Source: JADJPO01 sp963825645 (GTDB lineage Bacteria; Actinomycetota; Actinomycetes; Actinomycetales; Kineosporiaceae). From it: a stretch of DNA of 64,000 nt. This document shows positions 41,351 through 50,115 of the stretch, one piece after another; position 1 is the stretch's first letter, and the number at the start of each line of letters is the position of its first letter. The DNA lies in the NCBI GenBank assembly GCA_963825645.1, contig CAWGTT010000003.1, positions 124,001-188,000 on the forward strand, read 5' to 3'. A program made the position numbers and the translations under genes. The notes beneath the pieces are model-generated. The model did not search any database. It was not told the DNA's origin and saw only the letters and a list, made by a program, of their open reading frames with translations.

Positions 41351-43090
41351 TCAGAGGTACTGGCCGGTGTTCGCCACGGTGTCGATGGTGCGGCCGGGCT
41401 CGCTGCCCTGCTTGCCCTGGATGATCGTGCGGATGTAGACGATCCGCTCGCCCTTCTTGCCCGAGATCCGCGCCCAGTCGTCCGGGTTGGTGGTGTTCGG
41501 TAGGTCCTCGTTCTCCTTGAACTCGTCCACGCAGGCGGTGAGCAGGTGGTCGAGGCGGATCCCGCGCTGGCCGGTGTCGAGCAGGTCCTTGATCGCCGTC
41601 TTCTTCGCCCGGTCGACGATGTTCTGGATCATCGCGCCGGAGTTGAAGTCCTTGAAGTAGAGGATCTCCTTGTCGCCGTTGGCGTAGGTGACCTCGAGGA
41701 ACTGGTTCTCCTCGGTCTCGGAGTACATCCGCTCGACGGTCCGCATGATCATCGCCTCGACGGTCGCCGCCGGCGAGGAGCCGTTGGCGGCCACATCGTC
41801 GGCGTGTAGCGGCAGGTTGTCGACCAGGTACTTGGAGAAGATGTCCTTGGCGGCCTCGGCGTCCGGGCGCTGGATCTTGATCTTGACGTCCAGCCGGCCG
41901 GGACGCAGGATCGCCGGGTCGATCATGTCCTCGCGGTTGGAGGCGCCGATCACGATCACGTTCTCCAGCCGCTCGACGCCGTCGATCTCGCTGAGCAACT
42001 GGGGGACGATCGTGGTCTCCACGTCGCTGCTCACCCCCGAGCCGCGGGTCCGGAACAGCGAGTCCATCTCGTCGAAGAACACCACGACCGGGGTCCCCTC
42101 GCCGGCCTTCTCCCGGGCCCGGGCGAAGATCAGCCGGATGTGCCGCTCGGTCTCCCCGACGTACTTGTTCAGCAGTTCGGGACCCTTGACGTTGAGGAAG
42201 TAGCTCTTGGCCTCTTTCAGGCCCTTGGCCTCGGCGGCCTTCTTGGCCAGGGAGTTCGCCACCGCCTTGGCGATCAGCGTCTTCCCGCAGCCGGGCGGAC
42301 CGTACAGCAGGATCCCCTTCGGCGGCTTCAAGCCGTGCTCACGGAACAGGTCCGGGTGCAGGAATGGCAGCTCGACGGCGTCGCGGATCTGCTCGATCTG
42401 CGTCGCCAACCCGCCGATGTCCTCGTACTCGATGTCGGGGACCTCTTCGAGGACCAGCTCTTCGACCTCGGCCCGCGGCACCTTCTCAAAGATGAACCCG
42501 GACCGCGGCTCCATCGTGAACGCATCGCCGACCCTCAGCTTCACCCCGATCAGCGGGCCGGCCAGGTGTACCACCCGCTCCTCGTCGGCGTGTGCGACCA
42601 CCAGGGCGCGGTCGTGGTCCATCAGCTCCTTGAGCACCACGATCTCGCCCGTCCGCTCGAAGCGGTGCGCGGCCACGACGTTGAACGCCTCGTTGAGCAT
42701 CACCTCTTGCCCGGGGCGCAGAGTGGACCGTTCGACCGATGGACTGACTGCGACGCGCATCTTGCGCCCCGAGGTGAAGATCTCGATCGTGGCGTCGTCG
42801 CCCTCCTCGCCGTCGGCCGGGGTGGTGGCGCTCACCACTCCGAACGTGTTCGGTGGCTGGGCCAGTCGGTCGACCTCGTCCTTCAGCGCGACGATCTGGT
42901 CGCGTGCGTCGCGCAACGTCGCCGCCAGGCGTTCGTTCTGCGCGGACAGCTGCGCCACCTGCGTGCGCAACTGGATGACCTGCTCTCCCGGCACGGCGGA
43001 GCCACGGTCGGGGCCCCGGTCCGGTCCGTGGTGCTCGGACCTGCTCCGGTCCGGTCGGTACTGTCCGGTGCTGTCGTCGCTCCCGCTCAC
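41351..43090 (-). CDS. mpa: Proteasomal AAA ATPase Mpa/ARC
   Basis: 579 aa. Hexameric unfoldase that feeds pupylated proteins to the proteasome. An N-terminal coiled coil (about residues 20-75) recruits Pup. Two OB domains follow (about 80-230). The AAA domain has Walker A YGPPGCGKTLIAKAVA and Walker B VVFFDEMDSLF. The C-terminus ends QYL, the proteasome-docking tail with the penultimate Tyr. I chose GTG at 43090, which has GGGAGG six bases upstream, over GTG at 43108. It converges on the NUDIX-DUF402 gene. Confidence 0.96.
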   Translation of the reverse strand: MSGSDDSTGQYRPDRSRSEHHGPDRGPDRGSAVPGEQVIQLRTQVAQLSAQNERLAATLRDARDQIVALKDEVDRLAQPPNTFGVVSATTPADGEEGDDATIEIFTSGRKMRVAVSPSVERSTLRPGQEVMLNEAFNVVAAHRFERTGEIVVLKELMDHDRALVVAHADEERVVHLAGPLIGVKLRVGDAFTMEPRSGFIFEKVPRAEVEELVLEEVPDIEYEDIGGLATQIEQIRDAVELPFLHPDLFREHGLKPPKGILLYGPPGCGKTLIAKAVANSLAKKAAEAKGLKEAKSYFLNVKGPELLNKYVGETERHIRLIFARAREKAGEGTPVVVFFDEMDSLFRTRGSGVSSDVETTIVPQLLSEIDGVERLENVIVIGASNREDMIDPAILRPGRLDVKIKIQRPDAEAAKDIFSKYLVDNLPLHADDVAANGSSPAATVEAMIMRTVERMYSETEENQFLEVTYANGDKEILYFKDFNSGAMIQNIVDRAKKTAIKDLLDTGQRGIRLDHLLTACVDEFKENEDLPNTTNPDDWARISGKKGERIVYIRTIIQGKQGSEPGRTIDTVANTGQYL

Positions 43091-43208
43091 AGCGGCACCT
43101 CCCGTCACTGCTCGTCGGATATCGACACTAACTCGGCACCGCCGTTGTGCGCCTGGTGGGATCCAGGGTGAATGACGATAACTTCACCACTACGCCTGGG
43201 CCAGGGTC

Positions 43209-44231
43209 TCAGGACGTGGCGCGTCGGACGCTGCGTCGCACCTTTCGTTCCGACACAGGGCGTTCCTCCAGCTCCTCGCTGCTCCACTCCTGCCAGGCGT
43301 CGTCCACCTGCTCGCCCCCGTCACGGGTCGAGCCGGCCGGACGGCGCCGGCGCATCGGCGGTGCCACGCCGTCGGCGAGTCGTCGGGAGCTGAGTAGGAA
43401 CCCGGTGTGGCCCACCATGCGGTGCTGCGGTCGGACGGCCAGCCCCTCGAGGTGCCAGCCGCGCACCATCGACTCCCAGGCACTCGGCTCGGAGAACTTC
43501 CCGGACTCGCGCAGCGCCTCGGCGAGGCGGGACAGCTGCGTGGCAGTGGCCACGTAGCAGATCAGGACCCCGCCGGGGACCAGTGCCTGGGCGACCGTCT
43601 GACGACACTCCCACGGAGCGAGCATGTCCAGCACCACCCGGTCGACCGGGCCGACGGCGAGCTTGGGGGTCACCGGCGTCTGGTCTGACGACGTCTGGTC
43701 AGCGAGGTCGCCGACGGTGAGACGCCACGCCGGGTGCGGCCCTGCGAAGAAGTTCTCGACGTTGGCCGTGGCGATCTCGGCGAAATCGGCGCGGCGCTCG
43801 ACCGAGTGCACCAGGCCGCGGTCCCCCACCGCTCGCAGCAGGGACATGGTCAGTGCGCCTGACCCGACCCCGGCCTCGAGCACCCTTGCCCCGGGGTAGA
43901 TGTCGCCCATGGCCACGATCTGCCCGGCGTCCTTGGGGTAGACGACTGCGGCGCCGCGCGGCATCGACAACACGTAGTCGCTGAGCAGCGGGCGCAGCGC
44001 GAGGTACTCGATGCCCGCGCTGTTGCGTACCACCCACCCTTCGGGACGCCCGATCAGCTCGTCGTGCCCGAACAGCCCCCGATGGGTGTGGAACTGCTTG
44101 CCGGCGGTCAAGGTGATGGTGTGCATCCGTCCCTTGGGGTCGGTGAGCTGAACCCGGTCACCCGCCCGCAGCGGCCCTCGGCGGGCTGCGGCTCCGGTCG
44201 GCTCCGGCAGCTGAGCGCCCGCGTCGTCCAT
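43209..44231 (-). CDS. trmI: tRNA (adenine-58-N1)-methyltransferase TrmI
   Basis: 340 aa. Methylates N1 of adenine 58 in the T-loop of tRNA. N-terminal beta domain: GDRVQLTDPKGRMHTITL and HTHRGLFGHDELIG. SAM-binding motif: VLEAGVGSGALTMSLLRAVG; catalytic-site block: DRVVLDMLAPWE. The C-terminal about 45 residues are an Arg/Glu-rich extension beyond the mycobacterial length. ATG 44231 lies 8 nt after TAGACT. A GTG at 44276 overlapping the upstream gene is the alternative. Confidence 0.93.
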   Translation of the reverse strand: MDDAGAQLPEPTGAAARRGPLRAGDRVQLTDPKGRMHTITLTAGKQFHTHRGLFGHDELIGRPEGWVVRNSAGIEYLALRPLLSDYVLSMPRGAAVVYPKDAGQIVAMGDIYPGARVLEAGVGSGALTMSLLRAVGDRGLVHSVERRADFAEIATANVENFFAGPHPAWRLTVGDLADQTSSDQTPVTPKLAVGPVDRVVLDMLAPWECRQTVAQALVPGGVLICYVATATQLSRLAEALRESGKFSEPSAWESMVRGWHLEGLAVRPQHRMVGHTGFLLSSRRLADGVAPPMRRRRPAGSTRDGGEQVDDAWQEWSSEELEERPVSERKVRRSVRRATS

Positions 44232-44239
44232 GACGCCCG

Positions 44240-44245
44240 AGTCTA
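44240..44245 (-). promoter_or_regulatory. -10 box TAGACT for leaderless trmI
   Basis: TAGACT on the minus strand, 8 nt before ATG 44231. It lies inside the longer alternative frame and favours the shorter start. Confidence 0.45.
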
Positions 44246-44272
44246 GGTGCGTCGTCTCCCCCTCCCCCCGAT

Positions 44273-45415
44273 TCACCCGCCGTTGCCCACGACGCGGGCC
44301 ACGACGTCGTCCCAGATCAGGACACCCTGTACCGCCCCAGCGGAGTCGACGACCACGTACTCGTGGTGCGGGTTGGCCTGCAGGTGGCGAACCAGAGCGT
44401 CGGCGGCCAACGACTCATCGACCAGGGCGTGCGGCGGCAGCGCCCTGGCGACGGCCTGGGCCGGGGTGAGCTCGACGCGCGCATCCGGCACCGCGGTGAT
44501 CGCCTGGCTGTCGAGCACGGCCACCGGCCGCCCGTCGGGACCCAGCAGGACGACCTCGTGGACGTCGTGGGTCTGTGCGGCGCGCAGGGCGTCGGCGAGC
44601 CCCGCCCCCTGCGGGACGCCGACCGCCCGCCGCAGCAGGGACCGCGCGCTGACATCGGCGGAGCGCTCCCGCCATTGGGCCAGACCGATCGCCTGGGAGG
44701 CCCCCTGCCAGAGCATCAGCGCGATCAGGCCGACCCAGACCACTGAGGTCAGGCTGACACCGGTTCCGCGCACGAGCGGGAGGCCCACGGCCCACAGCGC
44801 CAGACCGAGCGCGACGGCCCGCCCGGTCCAGCCGGCGGCGAGGGTCCCGGTGCTGCGTCGTCCGGTGATCTTCCAGATCAGCGCCTCCAGCGCCCTACCT
44901 CCGTCCAGCGGGAGACCCGGCAGCGCGTTGAACACGGCGACGAACCCGTTGGCCAGCACCGCACCGCTCAGCAGCAGCTGGACGATGCCTCCCTGCGGCA
45001 GGCCGGGGCTGACCAGCACCCCCAGGACGGCGAGGGCCGCGTTGGTGGCCGGCCCGACCAGGCTCACCAGGGCACTGCGACCCGGTGTGCTCATCTCCTG
45101 GTCGAAGGCGGTGTGCCCGCCCCACAGGTCGAGGACCACCCGGGTCGGCGGGGTGCCGACCGACCGAGCTGCCACCGCGTGGGCGAGCTCGTGGAGGAAC
45201 ACCGACGCCAGCAGCAGCAGCGCAGCGCCGAAGGCCACGATGTAGACCCCGGCGTCGACCAGCTGCGGCGCCTGCCGCTGTACCGCCGGGGCGTAGAAGT
45301 AGGTCACCAGGGCGGCGATCAGGAACCATGAGGGCATCAGGAGCACCGGTGCCCCGAGCACGGTGCCGATCCTGATCCCGCCGCTCAGACCACCGCGCTC
45401 AGAAGCGTTCGCCAC
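44273..45415 (-). CDS. Site-2 protease family metalloprotease with CBS pair (Rip3-like)
   Basis: 380 aa. Intramembrane zinc protease of the M50 family. HELAHA near residue 75 provides the zinc ligands and catalytic Glu, and LPGLPLDGGRALE near 166 gives the third ligand. At least five hydrophobic segments fill residues 1-225. Residues about 255-378 form a CBS domain pair (THDVHEVVLLGPDGRPVAVL, HHEYVVVDSAGAVQGVLIWD) that may bind an adenine nucleotide and gate the protease. The substrate is unknown. GTG at 45415 follows TAGAGT by 6 nt. Upstream of trmI, with 41 bp between. Confidence 0.92.
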   Translation of the reverse strand: MANASERGGLSGGIRIGTVLGAPVLLMPSWFLIAALVTYFYAPAVQRQAPQLVDAGVYIVAFGAALLLLASVFLHELAHAVAARSVGTPPTRVVLDLWGGHTAFDQEMSTPGRSALVSLVGPATNAALAVLGVLVSPGLPQGGIVQLLLSGAVLANGFVAVFNALPGLPLDGGRALEALIWKITGRRSTGTLAAGWTGRAVALGLALWAVGLPLVRGTGVSLTSVVWVGLIALMLWQGASQAIGLAQWRERSADVSARSLLRRAVGVPQGAGLADALRAAQTHDVHEVVLLGPDGRPVAVLDSQAITAVPDARVELTPAQAVARALPPHALVDESLAADALVRHLQANPHHEYVVVDSAGAVQGVLIWDDVVARVVGNGG

Positions 45416-45421
45416 TCCGTG

Positions 45422-45427
45422 ACTCTA
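45422..45427 (-). promoter_or_regulatory. -10 box TAGAGT for leaderless site-2 protease gene
   Basis: TAGAGT on the minus strand, 6 nt before GTG 45415. Confidence 0.45.
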
Positions 45428-45508
45428 CGCGGAGCATCCGCCCGCGTATCGTCGTGGGCGCGCGAACCCTGAGGCAGCCGCCCTCGTCACTCAGGGACGG
45501 GCCCTGAT

Positions 45509-45525
45509 GCCCCGGCTGCCGGGGC
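45509..45525 (+). promoter_or_regulatory. Hairpin in the leader of the MacB-type operon
   Basis: GCCCCGG, loop CTG, CCGGGGC, a perfect 7-bp stem about 110 bp upstream of the ABC ATPase start. It could end transcripts from the left or shape the 5' leader. No protein-coding signal was seen in this 220-bp gap. Confidence 0.3.
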
Positions 45526-45636
45526 CTGACACGATCGTTGTCGTACCTCGGCGAGGGCGGCGCTGTCGGCAGGTCGGGTGCGCCGCCGATCACCTGTCCA
45601 GCGGTTTCGACCAGGCATCCGACCAGGAGGTTCACC

Positions 45637-46437
45637 GTGGGGTCCCACGTAGCGCCGGCGTCGTCCGTCGGCGAGAGTGACGAGCGATCCGACGAGCCGG
45701 TCGCCGTCGCGTTCGCCGATGACCTGACCAAGGTGTACGGAACGGGCGAGGCGCAGGTCACCGCCCTCGACAACGTCACCGTCGCCTTCCAACGAGCCCG
45801 GCTGACCGCGATCATGGGTCCCTCGGGTTCGGGCAAGTCGACGTTGATGCACTGCATGGCCGCCCTGGACTCCCCGACGTCAGGGCGGGTGGTGATCGAC
45901 GGGGTCGAGCTCGGCGGTCTGCGAGACCGCGAGCTGACCCGGCTGCGCCGCGACCGTCTCGGGTTCGTCTTCCAGTCCTTCAACCTGGTACCCACGCTGA
46001 GCGCGCGGGAGAACATCACCCTGCCGCTGGACATCGCCGGCCGTGCGCTGGACACCGAGTGGTTCGACACGGTGATCGACACGGTCGGGCTGCGGGACCG
46101 GCTCAGCCACCGCCCGAGCGAGCTGTCCGGCGGCCAGCAGCAGCGCGTCGCCTGCGCACGGGCGTTCGTCAGCCGGCCGGCGCTCGTCTTCGCCGACGAG
46201 CCGACCGGCAACCTCGACTCGCACGCCAGCGCGGACATCCTCTCCTTCCTGCGCACCAGCGTCGACAGCTTCGGCCAGAGCGTCGTGATGGTCACCCACG
46301 AGCCGATCGCCGCGGCCTACGCCGACCGGGTGCTCTTCCTCGAGGACGGCCGGATCGTCGACGAGCTCGAGTCGCCGACCGCCGACAGCGTCCTGGAACG
46401 GATGCGCGCCTTCGACCACGGGATCCGGCGGAGCTGA
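45637..46437 (+). CDS. ABC transporter ATP-binding protein (MacB/LolD type)
   Basis: 266 aa. Walker A is MGPSGSGKSTLMH near residue 70, the Q-loop FVFQSFNLVPTL near 112, signature LSGGQQQRVACARA near 168, Walker B ALVFADEPTGNLDS near 187 and the H-loop VTHEP. The pattern belongs to the MacB/LolD/FtsE-like group that works with FtsX-type permeases. About 25 residues of low-complexity N-terminus precede the domain. I chose GTG 45637 because AGGAGG lies six bases upstream; a longer frame exists. The permease starts 2 bp after the stop. Confidence 0.93.
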   Translation: MGSHVAPASSVGESDERSDEPVAVAFADDLTKVYGTGEAQVTALDNVTVAFQRARLTAIMGPSGSGKSTLMHCMAALDSPTSGRVVIDGVELGGLRDRELTRLRRDRLGFVFQSFNLVPTLSARENITLPLDIAGRALDTEWFDTVIDTVGLRDRLSHRPSELSGGQQQRVACARAFVSRPALVFADEPTGNLDSHASADILSFLRTSVDSFGQSVVMVTHEPIAAAYADRVLFLEDGRIVDELESPTADSVLERMRAFDHGIRRS

Positions 46438-46439
46438 CC

Positions 46440-48965
46440 GTGCTGCGGCTGACCATCTCCAGCGTGCGGGGCCACATCCTGCGGTTCCTGCTCACCGCGT
46501 CCGCGGTGATGCTCGGGGTGTCGTTCGTCGCCGGCACCTTCGTGCTGCGCGACAGCATCGACGGCACCCTGAACTCCTTGTTCACCCAGGCGCTCAAGGG
46601 CGTCGACGTGCAGGTCAGAGGGGTCGAGTCCGGTCCAGGCGGGCAGGGGACCTCGGGCCGCGCGTCGCTCCCGCTCGACCTGGCGACGACCCTGTCCGAG
46701 GTGGACGGCGTGCGCCGCGCCTCCCCGGACATCCAGGGCGCGGCGCTGGTCGCCGGCGCCGACGGGCTGCCCGTCCGCAACGGCGGTGCGCCCGGGCTCG
46801 GGTTCCCCTACCGCGCCGACGACCCCGCCTTCACCCTGGTCGCCGGCCGCGCGCCGTCCGGACCGGACGAGGTGGCCCTGGAGGAGTCCACGCTCGCCGC
46901 CTCCGGTCTCTCGCTCGGTGACCGGACCCGAGCGGTGATCGGATCCGACGTCCGCGAGGTGACGATCAGCGGCGAAGTGGTCTTCGGGGCGCTCTTCGGG
47001 GCCACTGCGGTCCTCGTCGACGAGCAGAGCGCCCGAGCGGCGTTCGCCTCGGACGGCGTCGTGGCGGCGTTCAGCCTGACCGCCGATCCGGGCGTGAGCC
47101 AGGAGGAGCTCGCTCGCCGGGTCGAGGCGGTGCTGCCGGCCCAGGCCGAGACCGTGACCGGCGCTGCGCTGGACGCGGAGGCCCAAGAGGGCCTGAAGAC
47201 GGGGTTGGGGTTCTTCACCACCTTCCTGCTCGTGTTCGCCGCGGTGGCCCTGTTCGTCGGTTCGTTCATCATCGTCAACACCTTCTCGATGCTGATCGCG
47301 CAGCGAACCCGGGAGCTGGCACTGTTGCGCGCCGTCGGTGCCTCCCGCGGCCAGGTGATGCGCATGGTGCTCGGTGAGGCAGCGGTGATCGGCGTTCTCG
47401 GCTCGATCCTCGGAGTAGGCCTGGGCCTGCTGATCGTGGTCGGGGCGAAGGCGGCGATCCGTTCCGGCTTCGGCGCAGACATCGGCTCGGACCTGCCCCT
47501 GGCCCCCACGACCGTGCTCTGGAGCCTGGTGGTCGGCACGGCGGTCACCCTGGTGGCCGCTGCGATCCCGGCCCGGCGAGCCGCTCGGATAGCCCCGGTC
47601 GCCGCAATGCGCGATGACCTGCCGATCCCGCCCAAGGGCCTGCGCCTGCGGGGGCTGATCGGCGGCGCGATGGCGGTTGCCGGCGTGACTCTGCTCGCGG
47701 TCACCGTTTCCCGGGACCAGGTCAACTGGCCGCTGGTCGGTGTCGGCGCCGGCCTGGCCGTGATCGGTGTCGTGGTGGCTGCGCCCCTGGCTACCCGCCC
47801 GGTCATCAGGCTGGTGGCGTGGCCGTTCGCGACCTTCGGCGGCGTGGTCGGCCGGCTGGCCCGGGAGAACGCGCTGCGTGTTCCGCGGCGCACGGCCAGC
47901 ACCGCGAGTGCGCTGATGATCGGGCTGGCGCTGATCAGTGGGCTGTCGGTGATCGCCGAGAGCGTCAAGGCGAGTATCGCCGACATCGTGGCGGCCGAGG
48001 TGACCGCGGACTACGTGCTGAACGCCGGCGGCGGCGGCGTGCTGGTGCCCGACACCGTGGCCGGCGACGTCGCCCGGCTACCCGGGGTGGCGACGGTGTC
48101 CCCGGTCGGCGGCGTCGGGATTCGCCTGGGCGAGGACGACACCTTCGCCTCGGTCGTCGACCCCGCGACGGTCGGTGAGGTGGTGGCCGTGCGCATGGTC
48201 GCCGGTGACCTGGCCGCGCTGGCCCCGGACACGCTGCTGGTCTCGCAGAGCTTCGCCGAGGATCGCGGCCTGGGCATCGGTGGCGCGGTGGACGCGACCG
48301 TGGGCGGGTTGGCCGAACGGGCGCTGACGGTCGGCGGGATCTACCAGGACAGCCAGCTCATCGGTGATGCCGTCGTCGCCCGCGCCCTCTACGAGCAGGC
48401 GGTCCCGGTGGCCGCCCGCGGGGACTTCGCGGTCTTCGTCAACGCCGAGCCGGGGGCCGACCCGGTCGCGTTGCGTGCGGGCCTGACCGACGCGGTCGCC
48501 CCGTACCTGGTGGTCTCGGTGGACGACGGCGAGGAGTACGTCGACTCCGCGACCGGCCAGATCGACCTGCTGCTGAACCTGCTCTACGTGATGCTGCTGT
48601 TCAGCGTGGTGGTGGCGGTGCTCGGCATCGTCAACACCCTGGCCCTGTCGGTCATCGAGCGAACCCGCGAGATCGGCCTGCTGCGCGCTGTGGGTCTGGG
48701 CCGTCGCCAGCTCGCCGGGATGATCACGATCGAGTCGGTGGCGACCGCGGTGTTCGGCGCCGTGCTGGGCACCGGACTCGGCCTCGGGCTCGGCCTGGCC
48801 ATGCAACGCGGACTGCGCAACCAGGGGCTGGACGTGCTCTCGGTCCCGTGGGCGACCATCAGCGTCGTGCTGGTGGCCGCCGCCCTGGTCGGGGTCGTCG
48901 CGGCCGTGCTCCCCGCCATCCGCGCGGTGCGGTTGAACGTGCTGGAGGCGATCGCCACCGAATGA
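46440..48965 (+). CDS. FtsX/MacB-like ABC transporter permease (two FtsX domains)
   Basis: 841 aa. After an N-terminal helix comes an extracytoplasmic domain (about 50-250), the first FtsX domain with three helices (about 260-390, ending in a PARRAARIAPVAAMRDD-type sequence), a second membrane block (about 405-475), a second extracytoplasmic domain and a C-terminal FtsX domain (about 715-835, AIRAVRLNVLEAIATE). This duplicated layout is typical of Gram-positive exporters or mechano-transmitters of unknown cargo. The start is GTG 2 bp after the ATPase stop; the open frame extends much further upstream but overlaps the ATPase gene. Confidence 0.9.
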   Translation: MLRLTISSVRGHILRFLLTASAVMLGVSFVAGTFVLRDSIDGTLNSLFTQALKGVDVQVRGVESGPGGQGTSGRASLPLDLATTLSEVDGVRRASPDIQGAALVAGADGLPVRNGGAPGLGFPYRADDPAFTLVAGRAPSGPDEVALEESTLAASGLSLGDRTRAVIGSDVREVTISGEVVFGALFGATAVLVDEQSARAAFASDGVVAAFSLTADPGVSQEELARRVEAVLPAQAETVTGAALDAEAQEGLKTGLGFFTTFLLVFAAVALFVGSFIIVNTFSMLIAQRTRELALLRAVGASRGQVMRMVLGEAAVIGVLGSILGVGLGLLIVVGAKAAIRSGFGADIGSDLPLAPTTVLWSLVVGTAVTLVAAAIPARRAARIAPVAAMRDDLPIPPKGLRLRGLIGGAMAVAGVTLLAVTVSRDQVNWPLVGVGAGLAVIGVVVAAPLATRPVIRLVAWPFATFGGVVGRLARENALRVPRRTASTASALMIGLALISGLSVIAESVKASIADIVAAEVTADYVLNAGGGGVLVPDTVAGDVARLPGVATVSPVGGVGIRLGEDDTFASVVDPATVGEVVAVRMVAGDLAALAPDTLLVSQSFAEDRGLGIGGAVDATVGGLAERALTVGGIYQDSQLIGDAVVARALYEQAVPVAARGDFAVFVNAEPGADPVALRAGLTDAVAPYLVVSVDDGEEYVDSATGQIDLLLNLLYVMLLFSVVVAVLGIVNTLALSVIERTREIGLLRAVGLGRRQLAGMITIESVATAVFGAVLGTGLGLGLGLAMQRGLRNQGLDVLSVPWATISVVLVAAALVGVVAAVLPAIRAVRLNVLEAIATE

Positions 48966-48971
48966 CGGCGA

Positions 48972-49345
48972 TCACACGAGGCTGCGGATCTGCTGGACCA
49001 CCGAGTCGGGCCGCTCCCCGAGGCACCCGCCGATGCCTGCCGCCCTGGCCAGGTCGTGGACCACCCGCTCCCCGACGCTCACCGCGCGTGCCGCGTGAAG
49101 CGCATCAACCGGAGTAGCTGAGGAGACCACTGCGTCGGACCAGGTCGGCTGGGCTGCCCAGGCGCGGCGGTGGGCGGGTCAGGACCAGGCTCCTCGCTGA
49201 GCCCTACGCCGGCCACACGGCGCCATCGACCGGCGCTGATCCGCCGACGGACCTGTCGCTCGGTCCAGCCCTCGGATCGGGTCTGCTGCCTGGTGAAGAC
49301 CCCGCCCTGATGCCGGGCGACGTCGGGGATCGTCCGTTGGGGACG
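48972..49345 (-). pseudogene. Decayed AbiEi/DUF559-like gene remnant
   Basis: One frame encodes VARHQGGVFTRQQTRSEGW then TERQVRRRISAGRWRRVAGVG, the N-terminal winged helix of the AbiEi antitoxin-like/DUF559 family of actinobacteria. A second frame, open from about 49177, encodes RRAWAAQPTWSDAVVSSATP and ends RPDSVVQQIRSLV with a stop at 48972-48974. This resembles a later part of the same family. The join needs a frameshift near 49180-49200, and the middle of the protein is missing. The intact family is about 300 aa; here about 120 codons remain. Family assignment is from memory of the motif, so moderate confidence. Confidence 0.5.
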
Positions 49346-49366
49346 CGACAACCTGGATCGGCAGGC

Positions 49367-49412
49367 GCGTGAGGTTGTGACCCACCTGGTCTGGTGGGTC
49401 ACAACCTCACGC
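49367..49412. repeat. Perfect 20-bp inverted repeat with 6-nt loop
   Basis: Arm GCGTGAGGTTGTGACCCACC at 49367-49386, loop TGGTCT, and the exact complement at 49393-49412. It is the strongest hairpin I saw in the window. It lies 9 bp past the HAD phosphatase stop and upstream of the decayed AbiEi-like gene. It may terminate the metH-HAD transcript or be an operator or mobile repeat tied to the AbiEi-like gene. Confidence 0.93.
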
Positions 49413-49421
49413 TGGCGCCGA

Positions 49422-50078
49422 TCATGAGGCCAGGGTCAGGAGCTGGGACGGCGCCAGCCCGGCCAGGCTGGTCAGCACCGGCCCGTCGGTGTGCTCGGCC
49501 AGCGGCACAAGATGCTGGACGGCGACCAGGGGCACCGCGGCCGCCCGCGCGGAGGCGATGCCGTTCGGGCTGTCCTCGATCGCGACGCACCGGCCCGGTG
49601 TTACGCCGAGGCGACGCGCGGCCTCCAGGTAGGGGTCGGGGTACGGCTTGCCCCGGCTCACCTCGTCCCCGGTGACCAGGACGGCGAACCTCCCGGCCGG
49701 TAGAGCGCCGACCACGACCTCGGCCAGCCGTCGGTAGGACATGGTGACCAGGGCATTCGGGACGCCGGCAGCGACCAGTGACTCCAGCAGCTCCAGCGCG
49801 CCGGGCCGCCAGGGAACGTGCCCGCCGACCCGGGCCACCACGCCGTCCAACAGCACCTCGACGATCTCCTCGGCGGGCAGCGGCACCCCGCCCTTTCGGG
49901 CGATCACCCGGGCTGAAGTGAGCAGGTCCTGGCCGACCAGGGAGTACGCCTGCTCCAGGGACCAGGTTCCGCCGCAGCGTTCCACAAGGTCGACCTCACA
50001 GGCGATCCAGTACGGCTCGGTGTCGACGAGCGTGCCGTCCATGTCCCACAGCACGGCGGCCGGCAGCCGGTCACCCAC
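49422..50078 (-). CDS. HAD-superfamily phosphatase (beta-phosphoglucomutase-like)
   Basis: 218 aa. HAD motif I is LWDMDGTLVDTEP (nucleophile Asp11-like), motif II is LVTMS, motif III has Lys in RGKPYPDPYLEAA and motif IV is AIEDSPNG. The helical cap sits between motifs I and II, which marks subfamily I. It probably acts on a small sugar phosphate or similar compound. It follows metH by 37 bp on the same strand, so the two may be co-transcribed. Confidence 0.88.
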   Translation of the reverse strand: MGDRLPAAVLWDMDGTLVDTEPYWIACEVDLVERCGGTWSLEQAYSLVGQDLLTSARVIARKGGVPLPAEEIVEVLLDGVVARVGGHVPWRPGALELLESLVAAGVPNALVTMSYRRLAEVVVGALPAGRFAVLVTGDEVSRGKPYPDPYLEAARRLGVTPGRCVAIEDSPNGIASARAAAVPLVAVQHLVPLAEHTDGPVLTSLAGLAPSQLLTLAS

Positions 50079-50115
50079 CGGTCGGCAGGGTCGAGGTCAT
50101 CATGTCTCTCGCGGC

